Source: Agrobacterium vitis (GTDB lineage: Bacteria > Pseudomonadota > Alphaproteobacteria > Rhizobiales > Rhizobiaceae). From it: DNA of 64,000 bases. Both the position numbers and the translations under genes were made by a program. Shown here piece after piece: positions 28,554 through 38,745 of the stretch (its first letter is position 1; every line of letters begins with the position of its first letter). Under the pieces are notes generated by a model, which worked only from the letters and a program-made list of their open reading frames with translations, was not told the DNA's origin and made no database searches. The DNA is taken from NCBI RefSeq assembly GCF_037039395.1, contig NZ_CP146242.1:3173001-3237000 (forward strand). Direction: 5' to 3'.

Positions 28554-29479
28554 GCGCCAAAAAATCGGCAAAGGGCAGCAAGGCTGCACCTTATCGCGCG
28601 CCCAGCCTGGCGGATGACGGCTTGATGGCTCTGCCGCGCCCTGCTCGCCGGCTGGTGCGGTTCGTCGTCGCTCTCTGCTCAGGCAGGGTGGCTGTGCCGG
28701 AACATCTCGGCAAGGTTTCTTTTGCGGCCTATATCCTTGCCGTCGGTGGTTACGGCATCGTCAAGGGCGGTCACTGGCCGGACTTTGCCGAGGCGATGAC
28801 CTCGACTGCGGGTTTTGCAGTTGAAGACGTCAAGCTGTCGGGCAATGTTCACACATCCGAAATCGATGTGCTGCAATCGCTGGGTCTGGATGGTGCGACC
28901 TCTCTGGTGGCCATCGACGCCGATGACGCGCGCCGTAAGGTCGCGGGCCTGCCTTGGGTAGAGCAAGTCGAGGTTCGCAAGATCTATCCGCGCACCATCG
29001 AGGTGAATATCAAGGAACGTGAGGCCTATGGTATCTGGCAGCATGGCACCGACCTGTCGCTGATCGAAAAGAGCGGCAGCATCATCGCGCCGCTGCGTGA
29101 CAATAAATTTGCCACCCTGCCGCTGTTCGTTGGCCGTGATGCCGAAGTGGCAGCCCAGGACATTGCCGGAGAGTTTGCGACCTGGCCTCAGATTACCGGT
29201 CGCGTCAAAGCCTATGTTCGCGTCGCCAGCCGTCGTTGGGATCTCTATCTCGACAATGGCGTCGTGGTGAAGTTGCCGGAAGACGATGTCGATGGCGCGA
29301 TGGCGCGTCTGGCGAAGATGGAAGCGGATCACCAATTGCTGGACCGCGACATCGCTGCTGTCGACCTGCGCCTTTCAGACCGCATGACCGTCCAATTGAC
29401 GCCTGAGGCGCTGGTGCGCCGTCAGGCTGCGGTGACGGCTCGCGCCAAGGCCCTCGCCAAGGCGGAGAAAGAGACATGA
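28541..29479 (+). CDS. ftsQ: cell division protein FtsQ
   Basis: 312 residues from GTG 28541, inside the ddl end. Cytoplasmic N-terminus of ~60 residues, one membrane segment (about 62-80), then a POTRA domain ([20 protein letters not shown], from ~91) and the FtsQ/DivIB beta domain ([20 protein letters not shown]). Connects early and late divisome proteins in the periplasm. ATGA overlap with ftsA. Confidence 0.94.
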   Translation: MFTVSAKKSAKGSKAAPYRAPSLADDGLMALPRPARRLVRFVVALCSGRVAVPEHLGKVSFAAYILAVGGYGIVKGGHWPDFAEAMTSTAGFAVEDVKLSGNVHTSEIDVLQSLGLDGATSLVAIDADDARRKVAGLPWVEQVEVRKIYPRTIEVNIKEREAYGIWQHGTDLSLIEKSGSIIAPLRDNKFATLPLFVGRDAEVAAQDIAGEFATWPQITGRVKAYVRVASRRWDLYLDNGVVVKLPEDDVDGAMARLAKMEADHQLLDRDIAAVDLRLSDRMTVQLTPEALVRRQAAVTARAKALAKAEKET

Positions 29480-30801
29480 GCGTCTTCGGTTCCTCTTTCG
29501 GATTGCCCCGTATGAAACCTCTCTCGCACAAGCGCAGCCATGTCGTTTCGGTTCTCGATATCGGCTCTACTAAAGTGGTCTGCATGATCGGCCGGCTGAC
29601 GCCGCGCAAGGAAAGCGATGTCCTGCCGGGCCGGACCCATCATGTCGAAGTGATCGGCATTGGCCACCAGCGTTCGCGTGGCATGAAGTCCGGCGTGATC
29701 TCCGATATCGAATCGGTGGAAAGCGTCGTGCGGCTTGCGGTGGATGCCGCCGAGCGCATGGCGGGCCTGACCGTCGACAGTCTGATCGTCAATGTCTCGG
29801 CTGGCCGGATCGGCTCGGACGTCTATACCGCCACCATCGATCTTGGCGGCCAGGAAGTGGAAAGCGCCGATCTCAAGCGGGTTCTGTCTGCTGCCAGCCA
29901 CCAGTCGCAACGCCGTGACCGGGTGCTGCTACATTCGCTGGCGACTGGCTTTTCGCTGGATGGCGAGCGCGGTATCCGCGATCCACTCGGCATGTTCGGT
30001 GATACGCTGGGTGTCGACATGCATGTGGTGACGGCGGAACGTCCGGCGCTGAAAAATCTCGAGCTTTGCATCAACCGCGCCCATCTGACGGTCGAGGGCC
30101 TGGTGGCGACGCCTTACGCCAGCGGCCTTGCCGCTCTGGTGGACGACGAAGTCGAGCTGGGCTGCGCCGCTATCGACATGGGCGGCGGCACGACGACGAT
30201 CTCGGTATTTGCCGAGGGGAAGTTGATTCACACGGATGCCATCGCCATTGGCGGCCATCATGTCACCACGGATCTGGCGCGTGGTCTTTCGACCCGCATC
30301 GAGGATGCGGAGCGGTTGAAGGTCGTCCATGGTTCGGCCTTTGCCAATGGCTCTGAAGAGCGCGATGTTGTTGCAATTCCGCCAATCGGCGAAGACGATC
30401 GCGATTTACCGATCCAGGTTCCACGTTCTTTGCTGACGCGAATCATTCAAGCGCGTATTGAAGAGACTCTGGAGATGATTCGCGACCGAATCCACGCATC
30501 GGGCTTTAGCCCCGTGGTCGGCAAGCGTTTGGTTCTGACCGGTGGCGCAAGCCAGTTGACCGGTCTTCCGGAAGTCGCGCGGCGGATGCTCGCCCGCAAT
30601 GTCCGGATTGGCCGCCCGATGGGGGTCTCTGGCCTGCCTGTGGCGGCCAAGGGACCGGCTTTCTCCACTGCGGTAGGTCTGATGATCTATCCGCAGGTGG
30701 CCGATCAGGAGATCGCCGTGGGGCAGGGAGGCTTGTTCTCCTCTGGCTCCGGCAACAGCCGCATGATGCGCGTGGGACAATGGTTGAAAGAGAGTTTTTG
30801 A
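29476..30801 (+). CDS. ftsA: cell division protein FtsA
   Basis: 441 residues. Actin-fold ATPase: VVSVLDIGSTKVVCMIG (24-40), AAIDMGGGTTTISVF (phosphate 2) and LTGGASQLTGLPEVA (adenosine motif). The C-terminus MMRVGQWLKESF is the amphipathic membrane-targeting helix. Tethers FtsZ filaments to the membrane. A 102-bp gap separates it from the ftsZ start. Confidence 0.96.
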   Translation: MSVFGSSFGLPRMKPLSHKRSHVVSVLDIGSTKVVCMIGRLTPRKESDVLPGRTHHVEVIGIGHQRSRGMKSGVISDIESVESVVRLAVDAAERMAGLTVDSLIVNVSAGRIGSDVYTATIDLGGQEVESADLKRVLSAASHQSQRRDRVLLHSLATGFSLDGERGIRDPLGMFGDTLGVDMHVVTAERPALKNLELCINRAHLTVEGLVATPYASGLAALVDDEVELGCAAIDMGGGTTTISVFAEGKLIHTDAIAIGGHHVTTDLARGLSTRIEDAERLKVVHGSAFANGSEERDVVAIPPIGEDDRDLPIQVPRSLLTRIIQARIEETLEMIRDRIHASGFSPVVGKRLVLTGGASQLTGLPEVARRMLARNVRIGRPMGVSGLPVAAKGPAFSTAVGLMIYPQVADQEIAVGQGGLFSSGSGNSRMMRVGQWLKESF

Positions 30802-30903
30802 GGACCTGCGCCTTGCGGGTGAAAAATCGATTCGGGGCGCGCGATCAAGAGACAAGACATGGCCAGCGTGGCGATGCGGCCAGGGAAAGAAGGAACGGGT
30901 AAC

Positions 30904-32718
30904 ATGACCATCAATCTGAACAAGCCGGATATTACCGAACTCAAGCCGCGCATTACCGTGTTCGGCGTCGGCGGCGGCGGCGGCAATGCCGTCAATAACA
31001 TGATCACCGCTGGTCTTCAGGGGGTGGATTTCGTTGTTGCCAACACCGATGCCCAGGCCCTGACCATGACCAAGGCAGAGCGGATCATCCAGCTCGGCGC
31101 CAATGTCACCGAAGGTCTCGGCGCCGGTTCGCAGCCGGAAGTCGGCCGCGCTGCTGCCGAAGAATGCATCGATGAGATCATCGATCACCTGAACGGCACC
31201 CACATGTGCTTCGTCACCGCCGGCATGGGCGGCGGCACCGGCACCGGTGCGGCTCCGGTCGTTGCCCAGGCTGCCCGTAACAAAGGCATCCTGACGGTTG
31301 GCGTCGTCACCAAGCCCTTCCATTTCGAAGGCGCGCGCCGCATGCGTCTGGCCGAAGCCGGTATCGATGCGCTGCAGAAGTCGGTCGATACGCTGATCGT
31401 CATCCCGAACCAGAACCTGTTCCGCATTGCCAACGACCGGACGACCTTTGCCGACGCCTTCGCGATGGCTGACCAGGTTCTCTATTCCGGTGTTGCCTGC
31501 ATCACCGACCTGATGGTCAAGGAAGGCCTGATCAATCTCGACTTCGCCGACGTTCGCTCGGTGATGCGTGAGATGGGCCGCGCCATGATGGGCACCGGCG
31601 AGGCTTCCGGCCCAGGCCGTGCGCTTCAGGCTGCCGAAGCCGCCATTGCCAACCCGCTGCTCGACGAAACCTCGATGAAGGGCGCCCAGGGCCTGCTGAT
31701 CTCCATCACCGGTGGTCGCGACCTGACGCTGTTCGAAGTCGACGAAGCCGCAACCCGTATCCGCGAAGAAGTCGATGCCGACGCCAACATCATCCTCGGC
31801 GCCACCTTCGACGAAGCGCTGGAAGGCCTGATCCGCGTATCGGTTGTTGCCACCGGCATCGACCGCGCCGCCAATGCGCTGGAAGCACGCGGTGCTGAAA
31901 TGCGCACGATCTCTGCCAAGCCAGCGATTCGTCCGTCCGCCGCCTTTACGCCTGCTCCTGCCGCTCCGGCACCTCAGCCAGCGCCTGTTGCCGCTGCTCC
32001 GGCACCAGCTCCGGTTGCCGCAGCGCCGTCGATCTTTGCAACGCGCCCGCTTGATCCGGTCGCCGAGCAGATCCGCAATGCTGAAGCTGAAATGGAACGC
32101 GAACTGGAAATCGCTGTGGCCCGCCAGGCCGCCATGCACGCCCAGCCTGAGGTGCAGCAGCCCGCCGCTGCCCAGCCTGCTGACGATTTCCGTCCGCAGA
32201 GCAAGCTGTTTTCCTCGTTCGCCGCTCCGGAACAGCCGGTTGCCCGTGCGCCGCAGCCAGCGCCTGCCATGCAGCCCGCTGCTGTACCACAGCCAGCCTT
32301 CCGCCAGGAGCCCGTTGCTCCTGTCATGCGCCAGGAACCTGCCGCGCCGGTCATGCGCCAGCCCGAACAGTCCCGCATGCCGAAGGTCGAGGATTTCTCG
32401 CCGGTCGTGCAGGCGGAGCTGGATCATCGCAACCAGCCTGCCGCCCAGCAGGCATCCGAGGATCGTGGTCCGATGGGGCTGCTGCGCCGCATCACCAACT
32501 CGCTCGGCCGTCAGGAAGACAATGTTGCTTCCGATATGACTGCACCAGCACCGGCAGCCGCCTCTCAGCAGCGCCGTCCGCTGTCGCCGGAAGCCAGCCT
32601 CTACGCACCGCGCCGCGGCAATCTGGACGATCAGGGCCGTCAGGTGCCGCAGCCTCGTGCCGCGCATGATGACGACCAGCTGGAAATTCCAGCCTTCCTG
32701 CGCCGCCAGTCGAACTAA
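30904..32718 (+). CDS. ftsZ: cell division GTPase FtsZ, long-linker rhizobial form
   Basis: 604 residues from ATG 30904 (SD-like AAGGAACGGG upstream; a start 45 bases earlier adds an untypical leader). Tubulin-fold GTPase in ~1-320 with [21 protein letters not shown] near 109-115 and NTDAQAL. The remaining ~280 residues form a disordered Pro/Ala/Gln-rich linker, far longer than the ~50 of E. coli, with a small duplication (EPVAPVMRQ / EPAAPVMRQ). The final [11 protein letters not shown] is the conserved C-terminal peptide that binds FtsA. Confidence 0.97.
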   Translation: MTINLNKPDITELKPRITVFGVGGGGGNAVNNMITAGLQGVDFVVANTDAQALTMTKAERIIQLGANVTEGLGAGSQPEVGRAAAEECIDEIIDHLNGTHMCFVTAGMGGGTGTGAAPVVAQAARNKGILTVGVVTKPFHFEGARRMRLAEAGIDALQKSVDTLIVIPNQNLFRIANDRTTFADAFAMADQVLYSGVACITDLMVKEGLINLDFADVRSVMREMGRAMMGTGEASGPGRALQAAEAAIANPLLDETSMKGAQGLLISITGGRDLTLFEVDEAATRIREEVDADANIILGATFDEALEGLIRVSVVATGIDRAANALEARGAEMRTISAKPAIRPSAAFTPAPAAPAPQPAPVAAAPAPAPVAAAPSIFATRPLDPVAEQIRNAEAEMERELEIAVARQAAMHAQPEVQQPAAAQPADDFRPQSKLFSSFAAPEQPVARAPQPAPAMQPAAVPQPAFRQEPVAPVMRQEPAAPVMRQPEQSRMPKVEDFSPVVQAELDHRNQPAAQQASEDRGPMGLLRRITNSLGRQEDNVASDMTAPAPAAASQQRRPLSPEASLYAPRRGNLDDQGRQVPQPRAAHDDDQLEIPAFLRRQSN

Positions 32719-32719
32719 A

Positions 32720-32765
32720 GTTTGCCTTAGGAAAAGTGGAGCCCGGTTTTCCTGAAAAGACAAAC
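32720..32765. repeat. rhizobial intergenic hairpin repeat, copy C
   Basis: Outer arms GTTTG (32720-32724) and CAAAC (32761-32765), inner arms AGGAAAA (32729-32735) and TTTTCCT (32747-32753), core GTGGAGCCCGG. The core closely matches copy A (11507-11556). It starts two bases after the ftsZ stop. Confidence 0.6.
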
Positions 32766-32842
32766 GATAGCAAAAATCGGGAGTTTGGCTTGTTCAATTG
32801 GAACCCGCCGGACCCTGAGTCTCTCGCCAGAGATGCGTTTTG

Positions 32843-32878
32843 GAAACCCGGATCGAACGATCCGGGTTTCTGTTTTCT
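32843..32878 (+). terminator. ftsZ Rho-independent terminator
   Basis: GAAACCCGGATCG (32843-32855) pairs perfectly with CGATCCGGGTTTC (32858-32870), followed by TGTTTTCTT. Confidence 0.92.
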
Positions 32879-33177
32879 TAATGCCTGTTTCAGATGCTGA
32901 TTTCTTGTTGAGACAGTGCCGTTAATCCACAGTTTTCCAAGGTTTTTTCAAGGATTCGGTTTCGTAACAATCGGAAAGAAACATTGATTTGGATTGTTGC
33001 GTTTCCAAACGTATATCCCTGATAACGAAGAGTGCCAGGCAGACCGATGAGTGGTTGGTTGGCGCTTCAGAAGCGACGAGGCCCGGCGGTTACGCAAGGG
33101 TATGGACTGGCAGATGAGTAGCCGGTCCAGCCTTCAAGGCCTCGGATCGGATTTGAAGACTTGAAAGGTGAATGTTA

Positions 33178-34134
33178 ATGGCAATCGGTTTGTTGAGCTT
33201 CCAGACGACTATCGCTCAACCGGTCACCCTGAAGGGGATCGGCGTGCATTCCGGTCAGCCTGTTACCATGAGCTTTCTGCCTGCCGAAGCCGGAACTGGC
33301 ATCGTGTTCCACCGCCAGCATGCCAATGGTTCCGTTACCGAGCTGAAGGCTGTCGCCTCCCAGGTTGGTAATACCGATCTCAGCACCGTTCTGGGCTCTT
33401 CGCCAACCCATTGGGTGGCCACCGTCGAGCATGTGATGGCCGCCATTTATTCGCTCGGTCTCGACAATCTGGTGGTTGAGGTCGATGGACCGGAAACTCC
33501 GGTCATGGATGGCAGCTCCGCCGTCTATATCGACGCCATCGAGCAGGCCGGTATTGTCAGCCTTGGTGTGAAGCGCCGCTATATCCGGGTGATGAAGCCG
33601 GTTCGGGTCGACAATGGCGCGTCCTGGGCGGAGTTTCGCCCCTATGAAGGAACGCGCTTTGAAGTGGAAATCGATTTCGATTGCCCGCTGATCGGCCGCC
33701 AGTCCTGGCAGGGTGATCTGACACCACAGAGCTTCAAACAGGAATTGTCGCGCGCCCGGACCTTCGGTTTCATGCGCGATGTGGAGCGCCTGTGGGCCGC
33801 AGGCCTGGCGCTTGGTTCGTCGCTCGAAAATTCCGTGGTGATTTCCGATGACGACAAGGTCGTCAATATCGAGGGTCTTCGCTATCCCGACGAATTCGCC
33901 CGTCACAAGACGCTGGATGCTGTCGGCGATCTGGCTCTGGCCGGTGCGCAGTTCATTGGCTGCTACCGCTCCTATCGCGGCGGTCACAAGATGAACTCGC
34001 TGGCGTTGAAAGCTTTGCTGTCGGATGCTTCGGCCTATGAAGTGGTGGAAGCGCCCGGCGCACGTAGCGGCAAGGCAAGAGTGCGGGAATTCGTGGCGAT
34101 CAACGCACCGGGTTTCGCGCCTTGGACGGCCTGA
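33178..34134 (+). CDS. lpxC: UDP-3-O-acyl-N-acetylglucosamine deacetylase LpxC
   Basis: 318 residues. ATG 33178 is preferred over ATG 33172 because AAGGTG (33165-33170) is 7 bases before it. Zinc and catalytic motifs: VEHVMAAIYSLG, HKTLDAVGDLALAG and the SYRGGHKMNSL histidine. First committed step of lipid A synthesis. Long leader and own terminator indicate a separate transcript. Confidence 0.96.
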   Translation: MAIGLLSFQTTIAQPVTLKGIGVHSGQPVTMSFLPAEAGTGIVFHRQHANGSVTELKAVASQVGNTDLSTVLGSSPTHWVATVEHVMAAIYSLGLDNLVVEVDGPETPVMDGSSAVYIDAIEQAGIVSLGVKRRYIRVMKPVRVDNGASWAEFRPYEGTRFEVEIDFDCPLIGRQSWQGDLTPQSFKQELSRARTFGFMRDVERLWAAGLALGSSLENSVVISDDDKVVNIEGLRYPDEFARHKTLDAVGDLALAGAQFIGCYRSYRGGHKMNSLALKALLSDASAYEVVEAPGARSGKARVREFVAINAPGFAPWTA

Positions 34135-34199
34135 AGATTCGCGGCATCATTTCGCGGGGATCTGTGCTTGGCGAAGTGGTCGATAGAATCAGTTGAATT

Positions 34200-34228
34200 A
34201 AAACGGCGCCGGAAGGCGCCGTTTTCGT
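34200..34228 (+). terminator. lpxC Rho-independent terminator
   Basis: AAAACGGCGCC (34200-34210), GGAA tetraloop, GGCGCCGTTTT (34215-34225): perfect 11-bp stem. Confidence 0.93.
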
Positions 34229-34262
34229 GTGGTTGGTTTCGGGCATTTCATCTGATGTAACA

Positions 34263-34359
34263 GCATCGGAGCGAAAGTTAAGAGCCGGTTTTCGGATAAA
34301 TCCGATGGGAAAGCAAACAGCTATCGCATCGTCCTGATTCCGGTTTTCTGCTCGATGCT
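34263..34359. repeat. rhizobial intergenic hairpin repeat, copy D (variant)
   Basis: Arms CATCGGA (34264-34270) and TCCGATG (34301-34307) enclose a core GCGAAAGTTAAGAGCCGGTTT related to copies A and C; a second half with GCATCG...CGATGC and CCGGTTTTCTGC follows to 34359. Confidence 0.5.
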
Positions 34360-34513
34360 ATATTGTCCAAAATAAAACAGCAGATTGTGGCGTTACGCCA
34401 TAAAAATGCGTTAAAACATCACCATTGCGTTGCCCTATCGTTATCTTTATGGCTAAAACGCCAAGCGGAAGCGATGGCTTTTTAGAAGCAGCGCTGCAAT
34501 CGGGATCTGTCGT

Positions 34514-35383
34514 ATGAGTGAAGTGAAGTCTTCCATGATCAACAAATCAGCGCGGATGCTTGCCGTTTGCCTGTCTGTCGCCGGCGTTGCGCCGCTGCTC
34601 AGCGCTTGCAATACCGACAAGGATATCGACATTACCAAGCTCGGCGCCGAGACGGATCCGCCGGAAACCCTCTATAATCAGGGTCTGGCCAACATCAAGG
34701 CTGGTAATCTTGCTGAAGCGTCGCGCAAGTTCGATGCCGTTGACAAGCAAAACCCGTTCTCTGACTGGTCGCAGAAGGCGCTTGTCATGAGCACCTTCGT
34801 CAAGTACCGCCAGGGCAAATATACCGAGGCCATTTCGACCGGTACGCGCTACATGACGCTTTATCCGTCGACCAAGGATTCGGCCTATGTGCAATATCTG
34901 ATCGGTCTGTCCAACTGGCGCCAGATCCCCAACGTGACCCAGGACCAGAAATTCTCGTCCAGGACACTTGAGGCGATGGACAAGGTGGTCAAGAACTACC
35001 CGACGTCCGAATATGTGTCCGACGCCCAGGAAAAGATGCGCTTTGCCCGCGACCAGCTGGCCGGCAAGGAAATGCAGATCGGCCGGTATTATCTGGAGCG
35101 CAAGGAATATCTGGCGTCGATCCAGCGGTTCCGCAATGTGGTTGAGCAATATCCGACGACCAACCAGATCGAAGAAGCGCTGGCGCGTCTCGTGGAAGCC
35201 TATTATGCCATGGGCGTGGTGCAGGAAGCGCAGACGGCAGCCGCCGTGCTGGGTCACAACTATCCTGACAGCAAATGGTACAAGGATAGTTTCGAACTGC
35301 TGAAAACCGGTGGTCTTGAGCCGCGGGAAGCCCAGGAGAGCTGGATTTCCAGAGCCGGTAAAAAGATTCTGGGCTCATCCTGA
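34514..35383 (+). CDS. bamD: outer membrane assembly lipoprotein BamD
   Basis: 289 residues. Lipobox LLSAC near 28-32, so exported and lipidated. TPR-type helical repeats follow ([49 protein letters not shown]). BamD is the essential lipoprotein of the Bam complex that folds outer membrane beta-barrels. ATG 34514 is kept; ATG 34535 is an alternative start. 46 bases before recN. Confidence 0.92.
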   Translation: MSEVKSSMINKSARMLAVCLSVAGVAPLLSACNTDKDIDITKLGAETDPPETLYNQGLANIKAGNLAEASRKFDAVDKQNPFSDWSQKALVMSTFVKYRQGKYTEAISTGTRYMTLYPSTKDSAYVQYLIGLSNWRQIPNVTQDQKFSSRTLEAMDKVVKNYPTSEYVSDAQEKMRFARDQLAGKEMQIGRYYLERKEYLASIQRFRNVVEQYPTTNQIEEALARLVEAYYAMGVVQEAQTAAAVLGHNYPDSKWYKDSFELLKTGGLEPREAQESWISRAGKKILGSS

Positions 35384-35429
35384 TTTTCCAGACGGTTTAT
35401 CCGTCGCCTTCGGAGAGATGTGAACACTC

Positions 35430-37103
35430 ATGCTCGTCCAGCTTTCGATCCGCGACATCGTCTTGATCGAACGGCTCGACCTTGGCTTTTCGGCCGGTCT
35501 GTCTGTGTTGACCGGCGAAACGGGGGCGGGGAAGTCCATTCTACTCGACAGTCTGTCGCTGGCCCTTGGCGGGCGCGGCGATGGCTCCCTTGTGCGCCAT
35601 GGCGAGGACAAGGGCCAGGTGACGGCGGTATTCGATGTCGCCATGAGCCATCCGGCCCGCCTCATGCTGCGCGAAAACGGCATCGATGACGATGGCGACC
35701 TGATTTTCCGCCGGGTGCAATCCGCAGATGGCCGCACCCGCGCCTATGTCAACGACCAGCCGATCAGCGTGCAACTGATGCGCCAGGCCGGGCAATATCT
35801 GGTCGAAATCCATGGACAGCATGATGATCGGGCGCTGGTGGATACCGCCGCCCACCGTCTGCTGCTGGACGCCTTTGCCGGACTGACCGAAGAAGCGCAG
35901 GCGCTGGGCGACAGCTATCGCCGCTGGCGTGAGGCCGAGCGCGCTTTCAAGATCCACAAGGCCAAGGTCGAGGCTGCTGCCCGCGAGGCAGACTATCTGC
36001 GCGCCTCGGTGGAGGAGTTGGAAGGCCTTAGCCCACAGGATGGCGAGGAAGAGGATCTGGCCGAGCGCCGCTCCCGGATGCAGAAATCCGAGCGGATCGC
36101 TGGCGATATCGCCGAGGCCAGTGAATTCCTGAATGGCAATGCTTCTCCCGTACCGATGATCGCCTCGCTGATGCGCCGCCTGGAGCGCAAGAGCGGCGAA
36201 GCCCCCGGCTTGCTGGAGGACACGGTCAGCCTGTTGGGCACGGCGCTGGATACGTTGTCGAGCGCGCAGATGGAGGTCGAATCGGCGCTGCGCCGCACCG
36301 AGTTCGATCCACGCGAGCTGGAGCGGGTCGAAGAACGGCTGTTTGCGCTGCGGGCCGCTGGCCGCAAATATTCGGTCGCTGTGGCCGATCTTCCGGCCCT
36401 CGCCGAAAAGATGATCACCGATCTGGCAGATCTCGATGCCGGTGAGGAAAAGCTTGGCACGTTGGAAAAAGCCGTGTCCGAGACCAGGGCTGTCTATTTC
36501 GCCAATGCGCAATCCCTATCGGAGAAGCGCCAGAATGCAGCTTCTTCGTTGGCCGAAGCCGTCATGGAAGAACTGCCTGCGCTGAAACTGGAGCGCGCCC
36601 GCTTCATGGTCGAGGTCACGGCAGATGCCGACAACGCGACTGCCGACGGTATCGATCTGGTTGAGTTTCATGTGCAGACCAATCCCGGCACACGGCCCGG
36701 CCCGATCATGAAAGTGGCCTCTGGTGGCGAGCTGTCGCGGTTTTTGCTGGCGCTGAAAGTGGCGCTGGCCGACCGAGGCTCTGCCCCGACACTTGTGTTT
36801 GACGAAATCGATACCGGCGTTGGTGGGGCTGTGGCCGATGCCATTGGCCAGCGGCTGAAACGGCTGTCGGAGCGCGTCCAGGTCCTGTCGGTGACCCATG
36901 CGCCACAGGTGGCCGCACGCGCCGCCACGCATCTGCTGATCTCCAAGGGACCGGCCAGCGGCAACGCGGAAAAGATCGCCACGCAAGTTGCGATGATTGG
37001 CCCCGACCATCGCCGCGAAGAAATCGCTCGTATGCTGGCAGGCGCTTCGGTGACGGATGAGGCAAGAGCGGCGGCCGCCAAGCTTCTCGCCGGGGACCAT
37101 TGA
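35430..37103 (+). CDS. recN: DNA repair protein RecN
   Basis: 557 residues. SMC-like ATPase: Walker A GETGAGKS at 29-36, a central ~300-residue coiled-coil region, signature ASGGELSRFLLALK near 430 and Walker B PTLVFDEIDTGVGG near 453. Acts early in recombinational repair of double-strand breaks. Probably co-transcribed with bamD. Confidence 0.95.
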   Translation: MLVQLSIRDIVLIERLDLGFSAGLSVLTGETGAGKSILLDSLSLALGGRGDGSLVRHGEDKGQVTAVFDVAMSHPARLMLRENGIDDDGDLIFRRVQSADGRTRAYVNDQPISVQLMRQAGQYLVEIHGQHDDRALVDTAAHRLLLDAFAGLTEEAQALGDSYRRWREAERAFKIHKAKVEAAAREADYLRASVEELEGLSPQDGEEEDLAERRSRMQKSERIAGDIAEASEFLNGNASPVPMIASLMRRLERKSGEAPGLLEDTVSLLGTALDTLSSAQMEVESALRRTEFDPRELERVEERLFALRAAGRKYSVAVADLPALAEKMITDLADLDAGEEKLGTLEKAVSETRAVYFANAQSLSEKRQNAASSLAEAVMEELPALKLERARFMVEVTADADNATADGIDLVEFHVQTNPGTRPGPIMKVASGGELSRFLLALKVALADRGSAPTLVFDEIDTGVGGAVADAIGQRLKRLSERVQVLSVTHAPQVAARAATHLLISKGPASGNAEKIATQVAMIGPDHRREEIARMLAGASVTDEARAAAAKLLAGDH

Positions 37104-37252
37104 CGCCGCCGGATTGCCAATGGATCTTGTGATCCTGTCGTCTCGTCGGGCCTAGAGGAGGAACAATTCCTTGAGTCAGGCGTTTGCGCCAATCTTCGTT
37201 TCGTCGAATACTGCGCGTTCGCGCGGTTCAATCCCCTCCATACCGGTAAGTG

Positions 37253-38701
37253 ATGCTCGACCTTATCTCTCATTATTGGCCGCATCTTCTTGCTGTGCTT
37301 TCCACGGTGATTGGCACGGTGGCCGCCGTGCATGCGGCGATGACCAAGCGTGATGTGCGTTCGGCGATTTCCTGGGTTGGGGTTATCATTCTGTCGCCGA
37401 TTATCGGCACGCTGATCTATGCAGTCGCCGGAATAAACCGGATAAGGCGCGCTTCCTATATGGCGCGCCGGGCGCTGCGCCGGAGCCAGATGGAAGGCAT
37501 TCTGGCCCATTACGCCGTGCCGGAAGGCGATGTTAAGGCAAAATTCGGCGGGCGTTTGGAAGCGCTGCGGCATTTGGGCGAGCGTGTCACCCGCCACCCG
37601 CTGACATCGGGCAATCGCCTGACACCGCTTGCCAGCGGCGATGAGGCCTATGACGCGATGTGTGCGGCCATCGAGGCGGCGCAGTATAGTATCTTGCTGG
37701 AAACCTATATTTTCGACAGGGACAGCGTGGGCCTTCGGATTGCCGATTGCCTGATCGCGGCGAGCAAGCGGGGCGTCGAGGTGCGGGTGCTGATCGATGC
37801 GGTCGGCGCGCGCTACAGCGTGCCGAGCATTGTCGGCTATCTCGCCGATGGCGGCATCACGGTCGCTTCCTTCAACGGCAAGGTCATTGTCGGCTTGAGG
37901 CTGCCCTATGCCAATCTGCGCACCCACCGGAAAATCCTGGTGGTGGATGGCGCGGTGGGCTTTTTCGGCGGCATGAATATCCGTGAGGCCTTTGCAGGGC
38001 CGAATGCAGCCCGCGACACACATTTCCACGTCACCGGACCGGTCGTGGCAGAACTGTTTTCGGTGGCCGCCGACGACTGGCATTTCGAAACTGACGAGGC
38101 CCTGAACGGCGAAGCCTGGCAATTGCATCTTGCTGCCGGTGAGGCCGGTGAGACACCTTATGCCCGCGCCGTGGTGTCCGGGCCGGATGCGCATCTGGAG
38201 AGCAATCACCGGGTGCTGACCGGGGCGTTTTCTGTCGCCGAGCGCTCCATCCGCATTCTGTCGCCCTATTTCCTGCCGGACAGTATTTTTCTCTCTGGCC
38301 TGGCGACGGCGGCCCGGCGCGGGGTGGCGGTGGAAATCATCGTACCTTCGAAAAACAATCTGGCTGTCGTCAGCCATGCGATGAACGCACAATTTGAGCA
38401 GATCATTCGGGATGGCTGCCGGATCTTTCGCTCAACAGGGCCGTTCGATCATTCAAAACTGCTTGTGATCGACGATAAATGGGCCTTTGTCGGCTCGTCC
38501 AATCTCGATGCCCGGTCGCTGCGACTGAATTTCGAGATTGATCTGGAGGTCTATGACGATGATTTTGCCCGCTTCGTGGCGAGCCGGATGGACGAAAGCC
38601 TGGAAGGAGCCGTGGAGGTGACGCTGGAAAGTCTGCATGCGCGTCCTTTCCTGCTGAAACTGATGCAAAGAGTGCTGTGGCTGGGCTCGCTGGCTTTGTA
38701 A
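37253..38701 (+). CDS. cls: cardiolipin synthase (phospholipase D superfamily)
   Basis: 482 residues from ATG 37253 (GTG 37250 adjacent is possible). Two N-terminal membrane helices, then two HKD domains: HRKILVVDGAVGFFGGMN near 224 and HSKLLVIDDKWAFVGSSN near 399. Joins phosphatidylglycerols, or PG and CDP-DAG/PE, into cardiolipin at the inner membrane. Typical Cls length. Confidence 0.88.
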   Translation: MLDLISHYWPHLLAVLSTVIGTVAAVHAAMTKRDVRSAISWVGVIILSPIIGTLIYAVAGINRIRRASYMARRALRRSQMEGILAHYAVPEGDVKAKFGGRLEALRHLGERVTRHPLTSGNRLTPLASGDEAYDAMCAAIEAAQYSILLETYIFDRDSVGLRIADCLIAASKRGVEVRVLIDAVGARYSVPSIVGYLADGGITVASFNGKVIVGLRLPYANLRTHRKILVVDGAVGFFGGMNIREAFAGPNAARDTHFHVTGPVVAELFSVAADDWHFETDEALNGEAWQLHLAAGEAGETPYARAVVSGPDAHLESNHRVLTGAFSVAERSIRILSPYFLPDSIFLSGLATAARRGVAVEIIVPSKNNLAVVSHAMNAQFEQIIRDGCRIFRSTGPFDHSKLLVIDDKWAFVGSSNLDARSLRLNFEIDLEVYDDDFARFVASRMDESLEGAVEVTLESLHARPFLLKLMQRVLWLGSLAL

Positions 38702-38745
38702 CGCGGGTGGACATCGGCCTTCCGCCTCCTATTTTTTGAGTGAGC

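Larger units (their letters stand above)
32719..33177. other. ftsZ-lpxC intergenic region
   Basis: 459 bp, no credible gene. Holds repeat copy C (32720-32765), the ftsZ terminator (32843-32878) and a long AT-richer lpxC leader (32880-33177) with an imperfect dyad GTAACAATC...GATTGTTGC near 32965-33001. Confidence 0.6.
34135..34513. other. lpxC-bamD intergenic region
   Basis: 379 bp without a gene: the lpxC terminator, then repeat copy D (34263-34359), then an AT-rich stretch (34360-34450) that should hold the bamD promoter, with a small hairpin TGGCG-TTAC-GCCA near 34388-34401. Confidence 0.6.

Noticed and set aside
30406..32763. 785-codon open frame antisense to ftsA/ftsZ
   Set aside because: Product of strong codon bias in ftsZ on the other strand; low-complexity, no domain, no ribosome site.
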